Source: an uncultured Adlercreutzia sp.
GTDB taxonomy: Bacteria > Actinomycetota > Coriobacteriia > Coriobacteriales > Eggerthellaceae
Assembly (NCBI GenBank): GCA_902478715.1
Contig: CABSMC010000001.1
Location: 1-64,000 of the forward strand
Length of the DNA stretch: 64,000 nt
Direction of reading: 5' to 3'
The notes below the pieces were generated by a model. That model had not been told where the DNA came from, made no database searches, and was given only the letters and a program-made list of their open reading frames with translations. Positions 25,601-33,785 of this stretch are shown here, piece by piece; the stretch's first letter is position 1; every line of letters begins with the position of its first letter. The position numbers and the translations under genes were made by a program.

Positions 25601-27672
25601 CGCGCGGCGCGTCCCGGGGCCGCTTCCACGATAACCCGGTCGGCGCCGATCTCCTTGATGCGCCAGGTGCTCGTACCCAGGGCGATGATGTCGCCCACAC
25701 GCGACTCCATCACCATCTCCTCGTCCAGCTCGCCCACACGCCGGCGCCCCTGACGGGCGTCGCCCTCGGGCAGCACCACCGAGAACATGCCGCGATCGGG
25801 AATGGTACCCGCCGCCGTTACGGCCAGGCGCTGGGAGCCGGGGCGCGGCGTGAGCAGCCCCGTCTCGCGATCCCACAGGATGCGCGGCGCGAACTCGGCC
25901 ACCTCGCCCGAGCCGTAGCGCCCGGCGAGCATGTCGAGCACTCCCTCGAAGGAGCGTCGGCCCAAATCGGCATAGCAGGCCGACCGCCGCACGCAGGCGA
26001 GCCACTCGTCGGCCGCCAGACCGTCCGGCGCCATGGCCACGGCGGCCACGGTCTGCTGGGCCAGCACATCGAGCGCATTGCGCACGAGCCGCGTGCTCTC
26101 GATGGCGCCGGTCTCCATGCCCTCGGCCATGACGGCGGCATCGATGACCTCCACCCGGGTACGCGGGAAGATGATGCCCTGGGAGCGGCCGCCCACCCGG
26201 TGGTTCGCCCGTCCCACGCGCTGCAGCCCGCTGGCCACCGAGGGCGGCGCGGCCACCTGCAGCACCAAATCGATGGAGCCCATATCGATACCCAATTCCA
26301 AGCTGGAAGTGGCCACCACGCAGGGCAGCTCTCCTGCCTTCAGCTCCCGTTCCACCTGCATCCGCTTCTCCTTGGAGACCGAGCCGTGATGGGCCTTCGC
26401 GATGACCACCGCGGGCTCAGTCACCAATTTGGTGGTGGAGCCGATGTCGGAGCGGAAGCTCGCCCCCGGCGCACCCCGCATGGCATCGGCGCCCGTGGGC
26501 ACGCCGCGCACCGCATCGTCGCCGAAAGCCGTCGCATCGCCGCTACCCGCAGCTGCCCAGAAGCCGGCCACCTCGGAATGGGGCGCGTCCAGGCCGAGGC
26601 GCTTCGCGTACAGCTCGTTCAAGCGTGCCGTCAGCTTTTCGCACAAACCGCGCGAGTTCACGAAGACAATCGTGGATTTGTGGGCCAGCACCTCGTCCAG
26701 AATGGCCGCCTCGATATGGGGCCAGATGGAGGAGCTGCCCAGGCGGCTGTCAGGATGTGGCGCAGGCGACGCGCCCTCGGCCATGACGGCCCGCAGCGCC
26801 CGATCAGATTTCCATGCATCCTCGACGGGTGCCCGGCGCGGACCGGCGCCCCGCTGTCGCGTGCCGTCCCCGGCACCGGCAAATCCCCCGAAGGCGGGGA
26901 CGGCCGTCATGTCGCGCACGGGCACGCGCACCGAAAGATCGAGACTCGGGGGCGCCTCCGTGGACACCACCGTCACGGGCCGCGCGCCGCCAAGGAACCG
27001 GGTCACTTCCTCGCGCGGGCGCACCGTGGCCGACAGCCCGATGCGCTGGGCCGGAGCCTCCAGCAAATCGTCTAGCCGCTCCAAAGACAGCGACAGGTGC
27101 GCCCCGCGCTTGTCGCCGGCCAGGGCGTGCACCTCGTCCACGATGACCGTCTCAACCGTGCGCAGCGCCTCTCGGGCCGCCGAGGTGAGCATGAGGTACA
27201 GCGACTCGGGCGTCGTGATGAGAATGTCGGGCGGATTGCGGGCGATCTTGCGGCGCTCGTCGGCGGGGGTGTCGCCGGTGCGCATGGCCGTGCGGATTTC
27301 GGGGGCTTTCGCGCCACGGCGCGCGCTCTCGACGGCCGCCAGCTCGGAGATGGCCGAAAGCGGCCCCTGCAAGTTGCGGTCCACATCGGCGCCGAGAGCC
27401 TTCAGGGGCGATACGTACAGCACGCGCACGCCGCGAACCCACTTCTCGCCTGTTTCAGCGACCCGAGCCTTCTCGCCCATGAGCGCGTCGATCGCCCACA
27501 GGAACGCCGCCAGCGTCTTGCCCGAGCCCGTCGGCGCTATCACGAGCGCGTTCTCGCCCCGCGCGATAGCCTCCCACGCCTCGCCCTGCACCGCCGTGGG
27601 CGCCCCAAAGGCATCAGCGAACCACGCGCGCACCGGCTCGGAGAACCGCGCGAGGCGCTCGCTATCGTCCAT
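22612..27672 (-). CDS. lhr: Lhr-type ATP-dependent DNA helicase
   Basis: Superfamily 2 helicase of 1686 residues, long even for Lhr (about 1500). The N-terminal helicase core shows Q-motif region, Walker A APTGSGKT, ITTPES, DEVH, SATVRP, then HHGSVSKEKR, VATSSLELGIDMG and QRVGRANHR, in the right order. The C-terminal thousand residues are the Lhr-specific extension, Ala/Arg-rich. There is an insertion of about 50 residues before HHGSVS (Gly/Ala/Asp-rich). Lhr takes part in DNA repair and R-loop or hybrid unwinding. The ATG at 27672 has GGGG upstream at a good distance; another at 27678 is too close to it. It lies 29 nt after an antitoxin-like gene. Confidence 0.93.
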   Translation of the reverse strand: MDDSERLARFSEPVRAWFADAFGAPTAVQGEAWEAIARGENALVIAPTGSGKTLAAFLWAIDALMGEKARVAETGEKWVRGVRVLYVSPLKALGADVDRNLQGPLSAISELAAVESARRGAKAPEIRTAMRTGDTPADERRKIARNPPDILITTPESLYLMLTSAAREALRTVETVIVDEVHALAGDKRGAHLSLSLERLDDLLEAPAQRIGLSATVRPREEVTRFLGGARPVTVVSTEAPPSLDLSVRVPVRDMTAVPAFGGFAGAGDGTRQRGAGPRRAPVEDAWKSDRALRAVMAEGASPAPHPDSRLGSSSIWPHIEAAILDEVLAHKSTIVFVNSRGLCEKLTARLNELYAKRLGLDAPHSEVAGFWAAAGSGDATAFGDDAVRGVPTGADAMRGAPGASFRSDIGSTTKLVTEPAVVIAKAHHGSVSKEKRMQVERELKAGELPCVVATSSLELGIDMGSIDLVLQVAAPPSVASGLQRVGRANHRVGGRSQGIIFPRTRVEVIDAAVMAEGMETGAIESTRLVRNALDVLAQQTVAAVAMAPDGLAADEWLACVRRSACYADLGRRSFEGVLDMLAGRYGSGEVAEFAPRILWDRETGLLTPRPGSQRLAVTAAGTIPDRGMFSVVLPEGDARQGRRRVGELDEEMVMESRVGDIIALGTSTWRIKEIGADRVIVEAAPGRAARLPFWHGEAIGRPYETGRARGALVRALDGGIARAAERDEAPEARSGENAMAPALRDRLTADGLDEDARRNLAALIEAQRACTGAVPTDRRLVVEACPDETGDMRVILHSPFGRRVHEPWALAVAHRVTTTLGFDPQAVASDDGIVLRVPAAEDALPGSDLFRFDSDELESIVRERVGFTALFAARFRECAARALLMAPTAPGKRAPLWQQRLKGGQLLEAARREEDFPIVLEALRECLQDVFDLPALREVMDGLDSGSIKMSEVRTAAPSPFAAPLVFGYLGEHLYEGDLPHAERQASLLSVDPALLGELLGTGAVEDMLDAEVVARTVAELQRTAAGWKARGAEGVADLLRELGPLTVEEVAARTENGEAGALSAGADAAALLANLEADRRAFPAVIGGAERWVAADDGPRLSAVLGIAVPSWAQREGKLSRPLDGLAARFARTHGPFDSEEAAFSLGVGVALAAESLERLAAEGRLVRLGPDRWADGTVLARLRSRSLARAREAVRPVPADAYVRFLLDRQDVARTGEPTLAGIDGVAQVIAQFEGAALPMEQWERDVLPARVPDYRPAMLDELIAAGEVLWAASIAGEAHLVSFFPTDSPLAPVSLDAQAGVAEVAVAEPGQDDAGALEDPPLDVIVRHVLAAQGPLPFRALADGAARLTGPVAPTNREVAEALQRLVWQGKATSDGLGFPRAGGLAAAASASAASGQTPSPSRRRASSRRGRSLRSEARMAARAAVVGRQVAATAFDAALAGRWSALAPSGQSSTVQAVSLVESLLDRYGVVTRDIALAAGVPGGLTTLYPVLKAMEDAGDLARGMFVEDMGPAQFAQRETVEALRAFAQPADASAPVSLVALPADDPACLFGAGISWPDVAWGAAGDAPAVDSAVVAARPSRREGAMVVIADGVPVLWAAPRLKSLLAFSGDEKLLEAAVAALVASVRAALKREGASAARRKIVVEHFNGRDVLATPAASWLQGAGLVRLPDGLRLYTSPF

Positions 27673-27701
27673 TCCCATTCCCCTTTCACGCACGCGAAAG
27701 C

Positions 27702-28007
27702 TTAGGCGACATCGGCAGCGGCGAGGTCTTTGTCGACAAGCCATCGCAAATAGTCGGAGCGCTTCATGCCTAAGCTATCCGCCCGCTTATCCATGCGCTC
27801 GATCTTCTGCTCGGTCTCCTTAAAGCCCACGAGCCTCAAATGCTCCCCAAACTTGAGGGGGCGCCCGACAACGACTTCGCCGACCGACACACCCGGGATC
27901 TCCCCCCGCACAAGCATGTCGTCCCATTCCTCGATCTGTTCCTGGGTAACACCAAAATAGTCTTCGATTTCCTTTTGGGACATGTTCTCAAAATCCTTTT
28001 TGGACAT
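27702..28007 (-). CDS. Small RHH-like, antitoxin-type protein, orphan
   Basis: Protein of 101 residues with an excellent ribosome site (AAGGAGG). The C-terminal segment KIERMDKRADSLGMKRSDYLRWLVDKDL has the helix spacing of a ribbon-helix-helix DNA-binding unit as found in antitoxins; the N-terminal half is acidic (SQKEIEDYFGVTQEQIEEWDDM). No toxin gene is adjacent: the next gene on the strand is lhr. It may be a remnant of a TA pair or a small regulator of lhr, whose start codon lies 29 nt beyond its stop. GC content is lower than in lhr. Confidence 0.55.
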   Translation of the reverse strand: MSKKDFENMSQKEIEDYFGVTQEQIEEWDDMLVRGEIPGVSVGEVVVGRPLKFGEHLRLVGFKETEQKIERMDKRADSLGMKRSDYLRWLVDKDLAAADVA

Positions 28008-28266
28008 TACTGCCTCCTTGCAAGTCCGAGTTCCCGGAGAACACTTTTTGTAGGCGGCGTGAAAGCATGGTATATCAGCAGTGCAGCTACCTACTTTCGT
28101 TAAACGAAATTATACTGCAGGGCGAGCGGCTCGGCAACAACCATCAACAAGCGTTGCCTCGCTGAAACCGTCTGAGAAAATGTGAGAGAAAACGGCCCAT
28201 GACAGCCTCCTTTACATCGGACGGCTGTCCTTCGAGCACAGAAGTTAGGGATATACCCAGCCTTTA

Positions 28267-28305
28267 GAACATTTGTTTTCGTTCATTATAAGGGAACAGA
28301 TGTTC
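28267..28305 (+). promoter_or_regulatory. Dyad in the promoter region of the MerR gene
   Basis: GAACATTTGTT and AACAGATGTTC (10 of 11 bp complementary) flank a 17-nt AT-rich centre holding TATAAG. The dyad straddling a -10-like sequence fits an autoregulatory MerR-type operator. The rest of the 400-bp gap (28008-28410) shows no gene. Confidence 0.5.
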
Positions 28306-28410
28306 TTGCCAAGAGTGAGTTTTGCCAACTTGCCTATGAAGCCGAGCTATTTTCCTCTCCCAGAGCGCCGTTCCTCCTTTCCAAGGCCACCCGCTCGAAA
28401 AGCCATCACA

Positions 28411-29301
28411 ATGGAGGCGTCCGATGAAACGAGAACAATCGCAAGGGGGAAATCGGTGCGCAGCAACGAAGCGGCGAAATTGGCGGGCGTGACCGTGCGC
28501 ACGCTGCGGCACTACCACCAGCTGGGGCTTCTGTCCGAGCCGCCACGGCAGGCCAACGGGTACCGCGACTACTCCCCTGCCGACGTGGCCCGCGTGCTGC
28601 GCATCAAGCGCCTGGCCGGTTTGGGCTTTCCCCTCTCGCGCATCGGAGATGTTCTGGATGAGATGGATGTCGAGGGGAACGCGACATCCGCGAGTGCCTT
28701 GGACGAGCTCGACCGCGAGCTGGCCTTGGAGATCGAGCACTTGCAGGAGCAGCGGCGCACCATCGCCGAGCTGCGCGCGGAGCACCTCGACCCCGACCTG
28801 CCCGTGCGCTTCGCCCGCATCCTGCGCATGCTCTCCGGCGTGGACACCCTCGCCGACGCGCGGGCCGCCGACCGCACCGCCCCCATCGTCGCCGGGCACC
28901 TGTACGACGACGAGGCGCTCGGCGAGCTGGAGCGCGTGGTGGAGCGCATTTCAAGCGAGAGCCTCGTGGAAGCCATGGAAGAGCTCGATCGCAGGCTGGG
29001 CGCTCTTACGCCCGACGCCCCCGAGGGGGAGCGGGCGGCCCTCGCCGAGGATTCCCTCGCGGCACTTGCCCCCGTCATCGCCTGTTTCGATACCGCCAAC
29101 TGGCTGCGGCCCCCAACCGACCGCGAGCAGTTCCTGGACGAGATCGCCTTCGCGGACTACAACGAGGCCCAGCAGGACGTGTACGGGCGCATCGAGCACG
29201 GCATCGAGGCGATCATGGCCGAGCGGGCGCAAAGAGAGAATGCGGCCGCCGCCCCTTCACAAGTCGTCCACGAGCCGCTTGACCCCGACGCAACGTCATA
29301 G
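28411..29301 (+). CDS. MerR family transcriptional regulator
   Basis: Protein of 296 residues from the ATG at 28411. The N-terminal winged helix is typical: SNEAAKLAGVTVRTLRHYHQLGLLSEP, then NGYRDYSPADVARVLRIKRLAGLGFPLSRI, with the MerR HYxxxGLL pattern. A coiled coil follows (LDELDRELALEIEHLQEQRRTIAEL). The C-terminal 170 residues are helical and without cysteine clusters, so metal sensing is unlikely; TipAS-like drug binding is possible. The MFS transporter gene starts 51 nt downstream on the same strand and is the likely target. Confidence 0.88.
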   Translation: MEASDETRTIARGKSVRSNEAAKLAGVTVRTLRHYHQLGLLSEPPRQANGYRDYSPADVARVLRIKRLAGLGFPLSRIGDVLDEMDVEGNATSASALDELDRELALEIEHLQEQRRTIAELRAEHLDPDLPVRFARILRMLSGVDTLADARAADRTAPIVAGHLYDDEALGELERVVERISSESLVEAMEELDRRLGALTPDAPEGERAALAEDSLAALAPVIACFDTANWLRPPTDREQFLDEIAFADYNEAQQDVYGRIEHGIEAIMAERAQRENAAAAPSQVVHEPLDPDATS

Positions 29302-29352
29302 TTTTAACTGGCCCCTCGAACCCTCAACCCGCCGTTCGAGAAAGGCCCCGCC

Positions 29353-30711
29353 ATGACCCTCGCGTCCCCGAAATTCCGCCGGCCCCGCAAGCCGTACCGG
29401 CCGCGCAAGACCGCACCTCGCTACCTGCTCTCCTGCGCCTGCTCGCTTCTGGGCAACTCCGTTGCCAGCGTCATCTTGCCGCTCGTGCTGCTCGCCAACA
29501 CCGGCGATGCCCTGGCCGCCGGCGCCCTAGCGCTCATCTGCGCCGTGCCCCAGTTCGTCATCGGCCTTATCGGCGGAGCGCTCACCGACCGCTTCAACCG
29601 CCGCAACGTCTCCATCGTCTCCGACATCCTCTCGGCGGCCAGCGTGGCCCTGCTCCCCGTGGTCGATATGGTGTGGGGCCTGTCCTTCGGCTGGTTCGTG
29701 GCCCTCGGCCTTTTGGGCGCCATCGGCGACATCCCTGGCATGACCGCCCGTGACTCCCTCGTGCCGGCCGTCTGCGAGCGCGACGGGCGCAGCCTGCAGA
29801 AGTTCATGGGCCTCACCCAGTCCCTCGATTCCCTCGTGGTCATTGTCGGCCCGGCCCTGGCCGCCTTCCTCATGGGCGCGGTGGGAAGCGTGAACGCCCT
29901 GTGGTTCACGGCCGCCATGTCGCTTTCCGCGGCGCTTCTCACCCTCACGCTGCCCCGCTCCCTCGGCGCCGTCTGCGGCGCGGCAACTCCCGCCGCCAGC
30001 CCGACCGCCACGCGCATCGGCACTGCGGGCACGCAGCCACAGCGCGGCCTTTTGTCCGGCGCATGGCGCGCCCTGCGCGACGGGGTGCGCGTGCTGTTCG
30101 CGAGCGACACGCTTCTGCGCTCGTCCATGCTCATCAGCTTCGGCGTGGTCATGGTGATGGGTTCTCTCCAGGGCCTCGTCCTGCCGGTGCACTTCACCGC
30201 CGCGAACAGCCCCGAGTTGCTCGGCTACGTGCTGTCGGCCATGTCCGCCGGCATGCTCGCAAGCTCGTTCGGCTACGCGGCGCTCGCCCACAAGCTGCGC
30301 CGCCGCACCTGGTACATCCTGTCGCTCACCGGCATGGCCTTGGGTATTTTGGGCCTGGGTCTTCTGCCCCCGTTCCCGCTGCTCATCGCAAGCGCGCTCA
30401 TGCTGGGCCTTTCGGCCGGCCCTATCTCGGCCCTGCTCGGCTTCTTCATCTTCGACCGCATTCCCGCCGAAAACCGCGGAAGCGCCCTGGGGACGCAGAA
30501 TTCGCTCACCCTGGCCGCCGCACCTGTGGCCGTGTTCGCCACCTCGCTCGTCGTAGAGGGCGCCGGGGTGTCCGTGGCCGCCCTGGCCCTCGCTGGCTGC
30601 TGGATGCTCATCACCGTGTGGGCCCTCAACACCCACAGCCTGAAGTACCTGGACGACAAGGAGAGCCATCCCGACCCCATCCCCTTCGTTCCCGACGCCG
30701 AGCGCATCTAG
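29353..30711 (+). CDS. MFS transporter
   Basis: Protein of 452 residues with about 12 membrane segments. The family loop between helices 2 and 3 is present as GGALTDRFNRRNV. It resembles enterobactin-exporter/macrolide-efflux-type MFS proteins in the layout of helices 1-2 (NSVASVILPLVLLANTGDALAAGALAL). An extended N-terminal basic tail (RRPRKPYRPRKTAPR) precedes helix 1. Downstream of and probably co-transcribed with a MerR regulator, which suggests efflux of a toxic compound sensed by that regulator. Confidence 0.85.
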   Translation: MTLASPKFRRPRKPYRPRKTAPRYLLSCACSLLGNSVASVILPLVLLANTGDALAAGALALICAVPQFVIGLIGGALTDRFNRRNVSIVSDILSAASVALLPVVDMVWGLSFGWFVALGLLGAIGDIPGMTARDSLVPAVCERDGRSLQKFMGLTQSLDSLVVIVGPALAAFLMGAVGSVNALWFTAAMSLSAALLTLTLPRSLGAVCGAATPAASPTATRIGTAGTQPQRGLLSGAWRALRDGVRVLFASDTLLRSSMLISFGVVMVMGSLQGLVLPVHFTAANSPELLGYVLSAMSAGMLASSFGYAALAHKLRRRTWYILSLTGMALGILGLGLLPPFPLLIASALMLGLSAGPISALLGFFIFDRIPAENRGSALGTQNSLTLAAAPVAVFATSLVVEGAGVSVAALALAGCWMLITVWALNTHSLKYLDDKESHPDPIPFVPDAERI

Positions 30712-30869
30712 CGTCCCGCATCGTCCGGTTGCCACCAGTACGGTCATCTGGCTTTCAGCGGCGCAGCCATCTGGCAACGGTCTTCGAACAAGTTGCCCGC
30801 GAGCTGCGGGCGGCCGTTCCGCAGGGCCACCATGGAGCCAGGAACCATTCCCTCAACCAAGGAGACACC

Positions 30870-32439
30870 ATGGCTTGCACAACGCTTCTCGTGGGCCGCC
30901 GCGCCCAACGACGGCTCCACCATCGTCGCCCGCAACGAGGACGGCGAGGACTTCTCGTTCGATCCGAAGAAGATGATCGTGGTCATGCCGGAAGACCAGC
31001 CGCGCACCTACACGGGAGTAGCCAGCCACCTGACCATCGAGCTGCCCGACAACCCCCTGCGCTACACCTGCACGCCCAATGCCGATCCGACCAACGGCGT
31101 GTGGGCCGAAACCGGCATCAACGCGGCGAACGTATCCATGTCGGCCACCGAGACCATCTCGGCCAACGCCCGCGTGCTCGGCGCCGACCCGCTTGTCACC
31201 TACCAGCCCGCTGTTGGAAAGCCCGGCGATGCCAACTACAAGCCCGAGGTGCCCGGCGGCATCGGCGAGGAGAACCTGCCCACCATCACGCTGCCCTACA
31301 TCAAAAGCGCCCGTGAAGGCATTGCGCGCCTCGGCATGCTCGTCGAGAAGTACGGCACCTACGAGACCAACGGCGTGGCCTTCGGCGATGCGGACGAGGT
31401 CTGGTACTGGGAGAACATCGGCGGCCACCATTGGATCGCGCGGCGCGTGCCCGACGACTGCTACGTGGTGCAGCCCAACCGCCAGGGCATCGACCACTTC
31501 GACCTGGCCGACGCGCTGGGCGATCAGCACGACTACATGTGCAGCGCCGATCTGGCCCAGTGGATCCGCGAGAACGACCTGCTCATGGATATGCCCGCCC
31601 ACGAGGAGGATGCCGGCGAGACCGTCGAGGGGCTGCCGCGCTACTTCAACGCCCGCATCGCGTTTTCCACCTACACCTGGCTCGACCAGCTCTACAACGC
31701 CCCGCGCAAGTGGTACCTGTGCCGTCGCCTGACGCCCTCCGACCCGCGCTTTGCCGGGCCCGCGCCCGAATTCGGCCCCGAGAGTCTCAACATCCCCTGG
31801 GCCATGCGACCCGACAAGAAGCTGTCGGCATCGGATGTGAAGGACCTGCTCGCCACCACCTACGACGGCACCGAGTACGATCCCTACGGCACCAAGGGCA
31901 CGCCAGAGACGCGCCACCAGTACCGCTACGTCGGCATCGACCGCACCTCCGAGTGCTCCATCCTGTGCATCCGCAAAAACGCGCCGGCGGCTGCCCGCGG
32001 CGTGCACTGGTTCGCCCCGGCGTCGGGCCCGTTCAACACGGCTGTGGCCCTGTACGCGAACGTGAAGGCGCTGCCCGCCTACCTGGACACGCCCACGGAA
32101 GTGACCACCGACAGCCTCTACTGGAACAACCGCCTGGTGGCCGGTCTTTCCGACCCGCAGTTCTTCGAGAGCTACGAGGCCATTCAGGGCTACCGCCTGA
32201 ACACCATGGCCCAGGGCTACCAGTCGCTGCACGAGACCGACGCCGCGCTTGAGAAGCTCGCCGCCGAGGGCAAGGCGAACCTGGACGACATGGACGACCC
32301 GGCCGTGATCGCCGAGCTCGAGCACGCGAATCAGGCGCTCGTCGATAGCGTGCAGACGCAGACCCGCGCTCTGCTCGGCACGGTACTCGACCAGCGCACG
32401 GTCACAATGAAGAACGCCTTCAACATGAACGACCACTGA
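30870..32439 (+). CDS. C69-family dipeptidase with a frameshift near the start
   Basis: Body matches the C69 (PepD-like) N-terminal-nucleophile dipeptidases: DGSTIVARNEDG, GINAANVSMSATETI, ENIGGHHWIARRVPDD and a conserved C-terminal half. The natural start is the ATG at 30870, with AAGGAG 6 nt upstream, reading MACTTLLVGRRA; Cys3 is the expected catalytic nucleophile. After codon 12 the frame is off by one at 30906: the body lies in the next frame. Without correction the body could only start upstream without a Shine-Dalgarno and without the nucleophile, so the gene is dead unless the shift is an assembly error or is corrected. Size otherwise normal (about 523 residues). Confidence 0.85.
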
Positions 32440-32441
32440 TA

Positions 32442-32520
32442 GCATGTTCGTTGCGCCCCCGAGCGCAACGAACATGCGTGATTGGGCCGGTTCCGGAGCC
32501 TCGCCATTCGCTGGCGAGGC
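32442..32520 (+). terminator. Two strong hairpins after the C69 gene
   Basis: First a perfect 15-bp stem (GCATGTTCGTTGCGC with GCGCAACGAACATGC, loop CCCCGA) beginning 2 nt after the stop. Then a perfect 9-bp stem (GCCTCGCCA with TGGCGAGGC) at 32498-32520. Neither has a T-run directly after it; CCCTTTTGC follows about ten bases later. They probably stop or protect the upstream transcript. Confidence 0.6.
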
Positions 32521-32672
32521 CAAGGCCGGCCCTTTTGCATTCGCGCTCCCTTTCGCTCCCCTTCCCCTGCAACACAGGGCCCTTCTCGTGCAAGTGAAGC
32601 GGCACCCCCTTGCAGTCACCGCCCCGTCGGGGCACACTAGCGCCAGCAACCGGGAGCGGAAAGGAGCGCGGC

Positions 32673-33110
32673 GTGAAGCTGACCGTGGAAGAGCGACCCG
32701 ACTTGGCAGAGGTGGAGGTGACCATCCGCTGCCCGGCCATCAACCGGCGCGTACGGGCCATCATGGCTGCGGCGAACGCCGCCGACCGGCGTCTTATGGG
32801 AACCGACGAACATGGCACCTTCCTCGTGGAGGCCGCAGACGTGCTCTACGCCGAAACCGTGGATGGCCGCACCTTCCTCTACGAGGGCGACCGCGTGCTG
32901 GAGAGCCCTTTGCGCCTCTACGAGCTGGAAGACCAGCTGGCCGGCACCGAGTTCATCCGCGCCTCGAAGTCGCTGCTCGTGAACTTCGACGCCGTGCGCG
33001 GCCTGCGCCCCCAGCTGAACGCCCGTTTGGAACTGATCCTGGCCAACGGCGAGCACGTCGTCGCCTCGCGCCAGTACGCCCCGGCCATCAAGCAGAAGAT
33101 CGGTCTGTAG
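32673..33110 (+). CDS. LytTR-domain DNA-binding regulator
   Basis: Protein of 145 residues starting at GTG 32673, preceded by AAAGGAG. The C-terminal 100 residues are a LytTR domain: ADVLYAETVDGRTFLYEGDR, then LYELEDQLAGTEFIRASKSLLVNFDAVRGLRP and an ANGEHVVASRQYAPAIKQ strand-helix end. There is no receiver domain. Small LytTR proteins paired with a DUF3021 membrane protein are a known two-gene unit; in studied cases the membrane partner holds the regulator inactive. The partner gene follows 66 nt downstream. Confidence 0.88.
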   Translation: MKLTVEERPDLAEVEVTIRCPAINRRVRAIMAAANAADRRLMGTDEHGTFLVEAADVLYAETVDGRTFLYEGDRVLESPLRLYELEDQLAGTEFIRASKSLLVNFDAVRGLRPQLNARLELILANGEHVVASRQYAPAIKQKIGL

Positions 33111-33176
33111 GTCGTCACCGAAACCTCTGTCCGCAACGCACCCACCCGGATGCGGCTCCGCGAGAAAGGAAGCCCC

Positions 33177-33608
33177 ATGAGCACCATCGTCAAACGAGCG
33201 CTTGTCCGCGCCTGCGTCGTCTTCAGCGTCGCCATGGCCCTGTGGTGCGCCGCCGGCCTCATCTTCGCCGGCCCGGTGGAGGGCATCGTCGTCACGTTGT
33301 CGATGCTGGGCGCCGCCCTGTCTATGTGCGCTCTGCAGGCCCTGTGGTTCACAGAAGCCGTGCTCACGCGCCCCAGCTACCCGGCGCGCATCGCGGGCTT
33401 CGCCCTCACGGCCCTGCCCGCACTCGCCCTGTGCGCGGCCCTCGGCGGATGGTTTCCCCTCGAAAACGCCGGCGCCTGGGTCAGCTTCGTCGTCATCTAC
33501 CTGGTGGCAACGGCCCTCATCACCGCCGGCTACACCCTGTACTACCGCCGCACCGTCGGCAGCTTCGACGCCGCCCTCGCCCGCTACCGCGAAAGCCGCA
33601 AGGACTAA
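33177..33608 (+). CDS. DUF3021-type membrane protein
   Basis: Protein of 143 residues with four predicted membrane helices and a basic C-terminal tail (YRRTVGSFDAALARYRESRKD). Size, topology and its place directly after a LytTR regulator fit DUF3021. Good ribosome site (GAAAGGAAG). It presumably controls the LytTR protein at the membrane; this rests on context. Confidence 0.75.
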   Translation: MSTIVKRALVRACVVFSVAMALWCAAGLIFAGPVEGIVVTLSMLGAALSMCALQALWFTEAVLTRPSYPARIAGFALTALPALALCAALGGWFPLENAGAWVSFVVIYLVATALITAGYTLYYRRTVGSFDAALARYRESRKD

Positions 33609-33725
33609 CGCGACGCCTCCTATCCCTACTACAGAAACGAACTCGGCTCGTCGGACTGAATTCCTCCGACAAGCAGACTCGGCCGATGATGCCGGATGCG
33701 CTCGAATCAAATACTGTCTGGTTGC

Positions 33726-33769
33726 TTGTTTTGTATAGTTACATTTATTATAATCGTAACTATACAAAA
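33726..33769 (+). promoter_or_regulatory. Promoter with 14-bp inverted repeat before the DUF234 ATPase
   Basis: TTTTGTATAGTTAC (33729-33742) and its exact complement GTAACTATACAAAA (33756-33769) flank a 13-nt centre containing a perfect -10 TATAAT (33749-33754). A -35-like TTGTTT lies 17 nt upstream. A protein bound to the dyad would cover the promoter, so autorepression is likely. Confidence 0.75.
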
Positions 33770-33785
33770 TGAGAAAGGGCGTCCA

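Noticed and set aside
25228..27823. Long plus-strand frames opposite lhr
   Set aside because: They mirror the helicase codons; no motifs and no start signals.
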